The notes beneath the pieces are model-generated. The model had not been told where the DNA came from and searched no databases. It saw nothing but the letters and a program-made list of their open reading frames with translations. Position numbers and translations under genes: made by a program. DNA of 64,000 nt from Methylotenera mobilis JLW8 (GTDB taxonomy: Bacteria > Pseudomonadota > Gammaproteobacteria > Burkholderiales > Methylophilaceae), in the NCBI RefSeq assembly GCF_000023705.1, contig NC_012968.1, positions 1,178,001 through 1,242,000 of the forward strand, given 5' to 3'. Positions 8,657 through 18,649 of the stretch are shown here, in pieces. Positions within the stretch are counted from its first letter, which is position 1, and each line of letters opens with the position of its first letter.

Positions 8657-10180
8657 ATGAACGATTTGCAAATCATATTAATCATTATTGGTGCTTTAAT
8701 CATTGCCGCCGTCTTGTTGTTTAACTGGTGGCAGGAGCGGAAGTTTAACCAGCAGGTAGAAGACAGCTTTTCTAAACTGCAAAATGACGCACTTTTAAAC
8801 GAGGCTAGCAACGATAGTAGCAATAGTGTGCATGCCCATGCGGATGTAGAGGGTGCGTTTGAGGATGATGATTTTTCTATTGATGCGGAGCGTTTGAAAG
8901 AGCGTTTTGAGCATGATGCTCATGACAGTAGATTTGCTGCGTTTAATGAAACAGACGCGGCAGGCGATGAAGAGGCTTTGGAAGATATAGACGAAGCATA
9001 TTCGGAGTTGGTCGCTAGACAGAGCCATGAACATGAGCATCACCACCATGCACAGCATGCTGGCTTGCATGCCGCTGACGAGGACGACAGCGATGCAGGG
9101 AGCACACAGCCTGCACAACATGAAGAAATTAAAGCGATTTTTAATGATGCATTTAAGCAAATAAATACTGCACCCGCGGTCAGTAACGCACCTGATAGCG
9201 TGGTTGAGCAGGCGAGTGCTGAGCCTGCCGTACCAGCGAAACTTGTAACACCCGCAGCGCCTAAAGCGGCTACCGCTAATGATGTGACAAAATCTGTTGA
9301 TGTGACAAAGTCGAGTCTGCCTGCCATGCTGCAATCGCAGATGGACTTAATTGCAGTGATTTATTTAGCCAATGAAACCAGCATTGCTGATATTAAAGCG
9401 AGTATTGGCGGTTTCTTTGAAGATTACGACAAGCCTATTCACCTGCATGCCTTAATTCGTGAAACAGATTGGGTAGCGTTAACGACATTGTCAGCGCAGC
9501 CTGATATTGCAGACTATACCACTACAAAAATCACCTGCAGCCTACAGCTTGCTGACCGTGCCGGTGCAGTGACTCGTAGCATATTGAATCGATTTCAGCT
9601 GGCGGTAGAAACTTTGGGTTTAGATATTGATGGTCATGTGGAATGGCAGAGCAACGGCGACTCATTATTAGCTGCGTCAGCTTTAGATGCTTTCTGCATA
9701 GAAGTAGATAAAACCATGGGCTTTCATTTGGTGCATGGTGATCATGGTGCGTTTACCGGTACTAAGTTAAGAGGGCTGAGTGAAGCACAGGGCATGGTGC
9801 TGGAGGCTGATGGTGCGTTTAAATATTATGATGAAAGCGACCCATCCATTAGCCAGGCACCGTCTGTTTCATTTGCCATGTTTAATCGCGACAATTACCC
9901 ATTTAGCCCAGAAATGTTAAGAACTAGTGTCGTGAAAGCGGTTACATTTCAGCTAGATATCCCGCATGTGGTGCATTGCACTGAGGCATTTAACCACATG
10001 GTGCAAATTGCCAGACATATGGAAACCGGCCTAAACGCAGTGTTGGTGGACGATAACAATAGGCCGCTTGGCGACATGCAAATTGAAAAAATTCGGCAGC
10101 AACTCAAAGTGATTTACGCCACCATGTTAGTGCGCGGCATAGTACCCGGCTCAGACAGTGCGCGTAGATTATTTTCATAA
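8657..10180 (+). CDS. zipA: Cell division protein ZipA, long His-rich linker
   Basis: ZipA tethers FtsZ to the inner membrane at the division septum. One N-terminal transmembrane helix (residues 5-24) is followed by a long acidic, Ala/Glu-rich linker. The FtsZ-binding domain occupies roughly the last 270 residues (MDLIAVIYLANET..., GAFKYYDESD, FAMFNRDNYPFSPE). At 507 residues it is longer than the enterobacterial protein. The extra length is in the linker, which contains an unusual His cluster (SHEHEHHHHAQHAGLHA, residues about 122-138). It sits between smc and ligA, a common betaproteobacterial order, with 32 bases before ligA. Confidence 0.9.
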   Translation: MNDLQIILIIIGALIIAAVLLFNWWQERKFNQQVEDSFSKLQNDALLNEASNDSSNSVHAHADVEGAFEDDDFSIDAERLKERFEHDAHDSRFAAFNETDAAGDEEALEDIDEAYSELVARQSHEHEHHHHAQHAGLHAADEDDSDAGSTQPAQHEEIKAIFNDAFKQINTAPAVSNAPDSVVEQASAEPAVPAKLVTPAAPKAATANDVTKSVDVTKSSLPAMLQSQMDLIAVIYLANETSIADIKASIGGFFEDYDKPIHLHALIRETDWVALTTLSAQPDIADYTTTKITCSLQLADRAGAVTRSILNRFQLAVETLGLDIDGHVEWQSNGDSLLAASALDAFCIEVDKTMGFHLVHGDHGAFTGTKLRGLSEAQGMVLEADGAFKYYDESDPSISQAPSVSFAMFNRDNYPFSPEMLRTSVVKAVTFQLDIPHVVHCTEAFNHMVQIARHMETGLNAVLVDDNNRPLGDMQIEKIRQQLKVIYATMLVRGIVPGSDSARRLFS

Positions 10181-10209
10181 GTTTTACGGTTTTAAGTTTC
10201 AAGGTTTAA

Positions 10210-13055
<2,846 letters not shown>

Positions 13056-13075
13056 GATTTACTTATCTCATCTTA

Positions 13076-13105
13076 GAGCATAGATTGAAAGAGCATAGAT
13101 TGAAA
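13076..13105 (+). repeat. Exact 15-bp tandem duplication before the TPR gene
   Basis: GAGCATAGATTGAAA occurs twice without a gap, ending immediately before the ATG at 13106. The length is a multiple of three. It lies between cysQ and the TPR gene and includes the space where a ribosome site would be expected. Confidence 0.85.
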
Positions 13106-14008
13106 ATGAAGCTACATAAAACTTTAACTGTAATAGCCACCTCTTTGTTTTTTAATACTATTTATGCTGCATCAGATGATGCTTCTGCATGCAATAAGGC
13201 GTATGAGCAAATGAACTTTCCTACGGCGTTAAGCTTGGCGAGCAAGGCGATAGATGCCAATAAAAATGACAAGGATGCATTGTTGTGTCAGGGGCGTGTT
13301 TATAGCGCGCAGGGTAAATTGGATGATGCGCTTAAATCGTTTCAATTAGCAGAAAAGCAGGCGACTGACGGATTTGATAAAATGATAGTGGCTTTGGTTA
13401 CCGGGCATGCGTACAAAGATGCGGGCTTGCATGAACAGGCGATTGCAAGCTACGAGCAAAGCTTACAGCAGGCAAAAACCATTAAAAGTAAAGCATTTGA
13501 ACGAGTGGCCTACCAAAGTGAAGGTAATGTATACCTAAATGCTGGCAAGTATCAACAAGCGCTTGATGCATATATGGCTGGTAATGCACTGGCAGCAAAC
13601 GATAATGAGCGTGGTGAAAGCTTTGAGTCTATTGCATTAGCTCACCATCGATTAAACCAGCATGATGCAGCGCTGGAGTATCAAATCAAAGCCTTTATGA
13701 TGCATGAAAAATCGGGTACGTTGGACCAATATGCCCATGCCAGTATTGAGCTAGGCCGCTATTACGCTGCCGCAAAGAATTATGAGCGCGCAGAACGTAC
13801 CTTGAATAAAATCATCAAGTTTGCAAAAGAGCAGGGCGGTGCCTATTATGAAGCTTATGGTTACTGCATATTAGCGCAAGTAAAGGCCGCAACAGGAGAT
13901 AGCTCAACAGCGAAAACGTTAATTGATCAAGCTAAAGTGATTGCAAAAAACTCACATGATCAAGCACTTGCTGATGAGATTGAAAAAGAAACTAAGGGCC
14001 TGATTTAA
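13106..14008 (+). CDS. Secreted TPR-repeat protein
   Basis: The ATG at 13106 gives a clean signal peptide (MKLHKTLTVIATSLFFNTIYA). The frame is open further upstream to 13037, but that would place extra residues over the end of cysQ. The mature part, about 280 residues, is made of tetratricopeptide-like helical pairs (for example DALLCQGRVYSAQGKLDDALKS, AIASYEQSLQQAK, YQQALDAYMAGNALA). These are protein-protein interaction scaffolds, and no catalytic domain is visible. It is likely periplasmic; its partner is unknown. It is probably the last gene of the ligA-cysQ unit. Confidence 0.75.
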   Translation: MKLHKTLTVIATSLFFNTIYAASDDASACNKAYEQMNFPTALSLASKAIDANKNDKDALLCQGRVYSAQGKLDDALKSFQLAEKQATDGFDKMIVALVTGHAYKDAGLHEQAIASYEQSLQQAKTIKSKAFERVAYQSEGNVYLNAGKYQQALDAYMAGNALAANDNERGESFESIALAHHRLNQHDAALEYQIKAFMMHEKSGTLDQYAHASIELGRYYAAAKNYERAERTLNKIIKFAKEQGGAYYEAYGYCILAQVKAATGDSSTAKTLIDQAKVIAKNSHDQALADEIEKETKGLI

Positions 14009-14224
14009 TATTTCAATAGAAGATTCTTAATCTAATCTCTTAAATTAAGTTTCGTTGCACGTTTTGTCAGGACCAATTTTTTGTAAGGATATCAGCCCAA
14101 CCCAGACTAAGGTATGTTAGTTAAACTCATGATGAATTGAATGGTCACAGCTAGACAGTCAATTCGTGCAGCGTACATGATGATTTAATGCCTTTAAAAC
14201 ATATATTTGCTACTGGGTATCCTT

Positions 14225-15223
14225 ATGATTATTCTACCAAAATCAGATATTCTATCTTCAGAAATAACCCCTAAAGAGGTGTTTGAAGATAGACGTCGTT
14301 TTATCAAGCAAGCTGGTTTGGGTTTGCTTGCCACTTCTGCGCTGGCGCATAGCAATCTGCTGTTGGCAGCCAATACGCCGCACCAAGCCGCTCCTGCTGG
14401 CTATTTATCTAAGTCTGCACCAACGCTGCCTAGCTTCACCAAAACGTCTTATGGCAAAGAGGAAAAGCTGACCCCATACGAAGATGTCACGACCTATAAT
14501 AATTTCTACGAATTTGGTACAAGCAAAAGTGAGCCTGCAGTAAATTCCAAGTTATTTAAGCCGCATCCTTGGACAGTCAGCATTGAGGGTGAGGTTAAGA
14601 AAAACAAAACTATAGGTATTGATGAAATTTTAAAACTAGCCCCGCTAGAAGAGCGTATTTACCGTATGCGCTGTGTAGAGGGGTGGTCTATGGTCATTCC
14701 TTGGTTAGGTTTCCCGCTTGCGCAGCTCATTAAATGGGCTGAGCCTAATGCCAATGCTAAATATATTGAATTTATCTCGCTTGCCGATTCACAACAAATG
14801 TCGGGGGTAAATCTGCCAATATTAGATTGGCCTTATATTGAAGGCTTGCGCATGGATGAAGCCATGAACCCGCTCACGCTGATGGCTGTAGGCTTGTACG
14901 GTGAGAAGCTACCTAATCAGAACGGCGCACCGATGCGCTTAGTGGTGCCGTGGAAATATGGCTTTAAAGGCGCCAAGTCTATCGTGAAAATTCGCTTTAC
15001 AGAAAAAATGCCAATGACCACTTGGATGAAGGCAGGGCCTAGAGAGTATGGGTTTTATGCAAATGTAAATCCGCAGGTAGATCATCCGCGCTGGACACAA
15101 TCTTCAGAAAAGAGAATCGGGGCGGGATTATTTGCAGGGCGCATTAAAACGCAAATGTTTAATGGATATGCTGAGCAAGTAGGACAGATGTATGCAGGTT
15201 TAGATTTACGTAAAAACTTTTAG
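14225..15223 (+). CDS. msrP: Periplasmic methionine sulfoxide reductase, molybdopterin subunit MsrP
   Basis: MsrP (YedY) repairs oxidised Met residues of periplasmic proteins and carries a Mo-molybdopterin cofactor. The ATG at 14225 precedes a twin-arginine signal ([19 protein letters not shown]), as needed for export of the folded cofactor protein. The Mo-ligating Cys lies in [17 protein letters not shown], and [15 protein letters not shown] and [14 protein letters not shown] are family signatures. Its partner msrQ starts 17 bases downstream. An upstream in-frame TTG at 14207 is less likely, because it would only extend the n-region. Confidence 0.95.
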   Translation: MIILPKSDILSSEITPKEVFEDRRRFIKQAGLGLLATSALAHSNLLLAANTPHQAAPAGYLSKSAPTLPSFTKTSYGKEEKLTPYEDVTTYNNFYEFGTSKSEPAVNSKLFKPHPWTVSIEGEVKKNKTIGIDEILKLAPLEERIYRMRCVEGWSMVIPWLGFPLAQLIKWAEPNANAKYIEFISLADSQQMSGVNLPILDWPYIEGLRMDEAMNPLTLMAVGLYGEKLPNQNGAPMRLVVPWKYGFKGAKSIVKIRFTEKMPMTTWMKAGPREYGFYANVNPQVDHPRWTQSSEKRIGAGLFAGRIKTQMFNGYAEQVGQMYAGLDLRKNF

Positions 15224-15240
15224 ATTGCAGGCTTAGTAAC

Positions 15241-15906
15241 ATGGACATTAAACAATTTCTTCGACGCGTACCAAGTAGAAGCCAAATTAGCTGGATTAAA
15301 TCCTCCATATTTCTGCTTTGCCTAGTGCCACTCATCCGTTTAGTTTGGCTTGGTATTCATGATGGTTTGGGCGCCAATCCAGTCGAGTTTGTAGAAAGAT
15401 CAACGGGTTTTTGGGCATTAGTTATTTTACTGGCTACGCTTAGCCTTACCCCTATCCGCTTATTGTGGGGCGTTAGCTGGCAATTGCAGTTTAGGCGTAT
15501 GGTAGGCTTGATGATGTTTTTTTACGCCAGCCTGCACATCACGGCCTACTTATGGCTGGATTATGGCTTTGATTGGTCGGATATTGCGAAGGATATTATC
15601 AAGCATCCTTATGTTTTAGTCGGCGCAACCGCATATCTATTGACCGTGCCATTGGCCGTGACCTCGAACCAATACATGATGCAGGTGTTGCGCCAGCATT
15701 GGAAACAACTGCATCTGAGCGTTTATTTAATCGCCACGCTAGGTGTAGTGCACTTCTGGTGGTTGGTGAAGAAAGATGTACGTGAGCCATTGTTTTATGC
15801 GCTTGTACTGGCATTGCTGCTGGGGGTTCGTTTGTTTTACAAGTTACGCCAGATGAAGTCAAAGCTAGACAAGGCGCGGAAAATTAAACTTTCCGCCGTG
15901 ATTTAA
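15241..15906 (+). CDS. msrQ: Haem b membrane subunit MsrQ
   Basis: MsrQ (YedZ) is the inner-membrane flavo-haem protein that passes electrons from the quinone pool or cytosolic flavin to MsrP. The 221 residues contain about six hydrophobic helices and conserved His residues for haem (for example YASLHITAYLWLDYG and QLHLSVYLIATLGVVHFWW). It follows msrP by 17 bases, the standard operon pair. Its stop lies in a short imperfect repeat (ATTTAAAACATG / ATTTAAAACGAG). Confidence 0.93.
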   Translation: MDIKQFLRRVPSRSQISWIKSSIFLLCLVPLIRLVWLGIHDGLGANPVEFVERSTGFWALVILLATLSLTPIRLLWGVSWQLQFRRMVGLMMFFYASLHITAYLWLDYGFDWSDIAKDIIKHPYVLVGATAYLLTVPLAVTSNQYMMQVLRQHWKQLHLSVYLIATLGVVHFWWLVKKDVREPLFYALVLALLLGVRLFYKLRQMKSKLDKARKIKLSAVI

Positions 15907-15995
15907 AACATGATTTAAAACGAGATAAAAAAACTCTGTAAGCTTTTACGGTTTGTGCCGACTAAACCATACCAACAATGTCGAGGATAAACCCA

Positions 15996-16520
15996 ATGTA
16001 TAAAAACAACCTGATTAACCGTAGTTACATGCTTTATGCCAGTGCAATTGGCCACCTAAACCAACTTTCTGCCAGCGTACCATCCTTATTTTTACGCCTG
16101 ATACTTGCCTATGAGTTTGGGGAAGCTGGGTTTGAAAAACTGCATGGCACCAATTGGTTTGTTGACGTCACGTTTCCTTTTCCGTTTAGCCTGATTCCTC
16201 CAGAACTCAATTGGCAAATCGCAACTTATTTTGAAATATTGGGTGCGGCTGCGCTGCTGTTAGGCATTGCGACCAGATTCTTTTCAGTTTCACTCATGGT
16301 GCTAACCATTGTTGCCATTGCAACCGTGCACTGGCCTGTGCAGTGGATGAGCTTAGATGATTTGTGGACAGGCTATCGCATTGTTGATGAAGCGGGGGAT
16401 GGCTTTGGTAACTATAAATTACCACTGCTTTATATAGTGATGTTCTCACCCTTGCTGTTTGGCGGTGCCGGTAAGTTGAGCTTAGATTATTTGATTAGAC
16501 AAAAATGGTTTAATCGATAG
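15996..16520 (+). CDS. DoxX-family membrane protein
   Basis: This protein has four or more hydrophobic helices and the DoxX pattern: SLFLRLILAYEFGEAGFEKL, EILGAAALLLGIATRFFSVSLMVLTIVAI, and a C-terminal SPLLFGGAGKLSLDYLI. The ATG at 15996 is preferred because GAGGA lies 8 bases upstream; an ATG at 15978 would add six residues. DoxX proteins are small membrane partners in redox or thiol-stress systems, and their exact role is often unknown. It follows msrPQ by 90 bases and is convergent with the DUF3034 gene. Confidence 0.8.
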   Translation: MYKNNLINRSYMLYASAIGHLNQLSASVPSLFLRLILAYEFGEAGFEKLHGTNWFVDVTFPFPFSLIPPELNWQIATYFEILGAAALLLGIATRFFSVSLMVLTIVAIATVHWPVQWMSLDDLWTGYRIVDEAGDGFGNYKLPLLYIVMFSPLLFGGAGKLSLDYLIRQKWFNR

Positions 16521-16572
16521 CCCTAAAACTAAGGCATACCTAAAATACTGCAAATGAAGTGGCTAGTCTGGT

Positions 16573-17463
16573 TTAGTAAGAGATTTGCCCAGATAAATAC
16601 CAGCCAGATTGATTGGCTTTGTTTGCAATGTTGCCTAGATCTAAGTAAGCAGCGGTTAGTGATATGTTTTTAACTGGAAACCAAGCTAAAAATATATCAT
16701 GGGCATTTTGCTCTTTATATACACCTAAGTTATCAGGTTTGTAACGATATTCAGTACCCAGCAGTAACTGGTCTGTCAGCATGACGGCAACAGAGGCTGC
16801 TGGCTGTATTTGATAGTGATCGCGATTGTCGCCACCAAAACCTAAAAAGCCAAACTGATTGGCTTTTGTTGCCTGTAGCGTACCGTTCAGTAGTAGGTTT
16901 CTGCCAAAGATGGCATCTAAATACAGCTTGGTTGCGGATAAGTACAGATCCACGCCGGTTTGATGTTTAGCGCCAAGGGCTTTAGGTATGTAATTAAAGT
17001 CTTCATTGTGTTTGATTTGAGCGCCTATCGCTACTTGCGGCAGCCATTTGTCTTGATCATAGACAGCATCGCCAAATAAGCGCAACTTTACGCCCAATGT
17101 ATCCACGCGAATACTTTCACCTGGAACAGTGTCGCTCAGCCCTAACTTTTGCTGGCTTAAAGAAACTTCTAGGCGATTATATAAGCCGATACTTACGCCA
17201 CCTGAGCTTATCTCAAAATCACCACTTGTTTTTGCTTCGGTATAAAAGGCAGATCCGCCTATTTGTTTATCGGTACCATAACCTGATATTAAAGCCCAAG
17301 GAGTTAGTCCACCACCACCAGCGCCCTCTATTTGCATGACACCGCCCGTTGCTAATAAACGGTCACCTGCCAATAGGGTATCGGTATAACTGAGTGCGGA
17401 GATTGCAACAATGTTCAACGACCAAGTAATGAGTTGCTTTCTGGAGGAGGGCGGTAACAACAC
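16573..17463 (-). CDS. DUF3034 family outer-membrane beta-barrel-like protein
   Basis: The 296-residue protein has an N-terminal hydrophobic signal and a mature part full of alternating beta-strand patterns (IRVDTLGVKLRLFGDAVY, LYLSATKLYLDAIFGRNLLL, QPAASVAVMLTDQLLLGTEYRY), ending in a strand with a terminal aromatic residue (YLSGQISY), the usual outer-membrane insertion signal. The GGVMQIEGAGGGGLTPWALISGYGT start matches DUF3034 as I remember it. Function is unknown. It is divergent from the truncated haemoglobin gene across a 107-base region that must hold both promoters. Confidence 0.75.
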   Translation of the reverse strand: MLLPPSSRKQLITWSLNIVAISALSYTDTLLAGDRLLATGGVMQIEGAGGGGLTPWALISGYGTDKQIGGSAFYTEAKTSGDFEISSGGVSIGLYNRLEVSLSQQKLGLSDTVPGESIRVDTLGVKLRLFGDAVYDQDKWLPQVAIGAQIKHNEDFNYIPKALGAKHQTGVDLYLSATKLYLDAIFGRNLLLNGTLQATKANQFGFLGFGGDNRDHYQIQPAASVAVMLTDQLLLGTEYRYKPDNLGVYKEQNAHDIFLAWFPVKNISLTAAYLDLGNIANKANQSGWYLSGQISY

Positions 17464-17570
17464 ATTTGTCTTTCTTAGTATGATTTAAAAGGTAATAACA
17501 AAGCTAATTACATGGATTAATCATAGCGCTTATATTAAAGTAATGATACATAAAAACAGAGATTGAACTC

Positions 17571-18005
17571 ATGAATAAAACTGTCTTGATGACTTTAATG
17601 CTGCTGCTCTCCTCTTGTGCGCAAGTGCAACCCTCAAAGCAGTCTGACAATCAATCTTCCTTATTTGAGCGTATTGGTGGCTTGCCTGTGTTAACCCTTG
17701 TCGTGTCTGAAACGATAGATACGTCTGCGTCTGACCCTAAACTTAAACGTTCGTTCGATGGTGTCAAATTAGCTACATTAAAGCAAAGCGTTGTCGATCA
17801 GTTATGTGTTTTGACTGGCGGAAATTGCGTCTATGAAGGGGAAACCATGAAAAACTCTCATCGCGATCTTAAGGTCACTAGTGCAGAGTTTGAGTTGTTC
17901 GTAGAAACGTTTAGAACTTCCTTAAATAAGCATGTGGGTGTTAAGGAAAAAAATGAGCTATTAAAAATACTGGCTCCGATGAAGCGTGATATTGTTACCG
18001 ATTAA
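17571..18005 (+). CDS. Lipoprotein group I truncated haemoglobin
   Basis: A lipoprotein signal (MNKTVLMTLMLLLSSC, lipid Cys16) is followed by a full group I truncated globin. It has the start LFERIGGLP, the CD1 Phe62 (RSFDG), and the proximal haem ligand His97 in ETMKNSHRDLKVTSAEF. By-eye alignment to mycobacterial trHbN puts Ile49 at the usual distal Tyr (B10) and Val74 at the usual Gln (E11), so the distal pocket is nonpolar. Membrane anchoring is unusual, as most such globins are cytosolic. The cupredoxin gene starts 34 bases downstream. A role in periplasmic gas or redox sensing is inference. Confidence 0.85.
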   Translation: MNKTVLMTLMLLLSSCAQVQPSKQSDNQSSLFERIGGLPVLTLVVSETIDTSASDPKLKRSFDGVKLATLKQSVVDQLCVLTGGNCVYEGETMKNSHRDLKVTSAEFELFVETFRTSLNKHVGVKEKNELLKILAPMKRDIVTD

Positions 18006-18039
18006 TAATTAAATTATAAAAATTATATAAAGCCAACTT

Positions 18040-18630
18040 ATGAAGCATGCTGCCCTTAGTTTATTTCTTTTAGCAACATCATTTCAATCGCATGCTGCAG
18101 ACCTTACGGTTCAAGTGAATGACCAAGCCGGTAACCCGCTGAGCAACGCTGTGGTTTATTTAGAGACAGATGTGAAACCTAGCCATAACGCATTGAGTGA
18201 AGCTAATATTGAACAAAAAAATAAGCAGTTCTGGCCCTTTGTAAGCGTTGTTCAAGTTGGCACCAGTATAAACTTCCCTAATAAAGACTCAGTCAGACAC
18301 CATGTTTACTCATTTTCACCTGCTAAAGTCTTTGAGTTAAAGCTTTACTCCGGCGTTCCGGCAAAGCCGGTGGTGTTCGATAAGCCAGGCACGGTGATAC
18401 TAGGGTGTAATATTCATGACAATATGCTTGCCTATATACATATTGTAGAGACGCCATATTTTGGTAAAAGCGACGTGAAGGGTATCGTCAAACTGACGGA
18501 TTTACCTAGCGGCCAACATACGTTAAAAGCCTGGCACTACGCTACGGTTAAAGAAAACTTTATTACTGAACAAAAAATAACTATAAAAAACAATGAAACG
18601 ATTTCATTGAAGCTTGAAACCCATAACTAA
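18040..18630 (+). CDS. Periplasmic cupredoxin-like protein ('methylamine utilization protein' family)
   Basis: The signal peptide MKHAALSLFLLATSFQSHA is followed by a 177-residue mature protein. A complete type 1 copper site is visible: His87 or His88 (SVRHHVYSF), Cys123, His126 and Met129 in GCNIHDNM (C-x2-H-x2-M). An N-terminal stretch (VNDQAGNPLSNAVVYLET) looks like an immunoglobulin-like or carboxypeptidase-regulatory fold. Such proteins are often labelled methylamine utilization proteins, but no mau genes are in the window. It could carry single electrons or sense copper. It lies between the globin gene and the GGDEF-EAL gene, probably in one operon. Confidence 0.82.
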   Translation: MKHAALSLFLLATSFQSHAADLTVQVNDQAGNPLSNAVVYLETDVKPSHNALSEANIEQKNKQFWPFVSVVQVGTSINFPNKDSVRHHVYSFSPAKVFELKLYSGVPAKPVVFDKPGTVILGCNIHDNMLAYIHIVETPYFGKSDVKGIVKLTDLPSGQHTLKAWHYATVKENFITEQKITIKNNETISLKLETHN

Positions 18631-18649
18631 TTACTTTCACAGCTAACAC

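Noticed and set aside
8795-9334. Long antisense frame (179 codons) inside zipA
   Set aside because: It is opposite the low-complexity linker of a clear zipA gene, with no family match or ribosome site.
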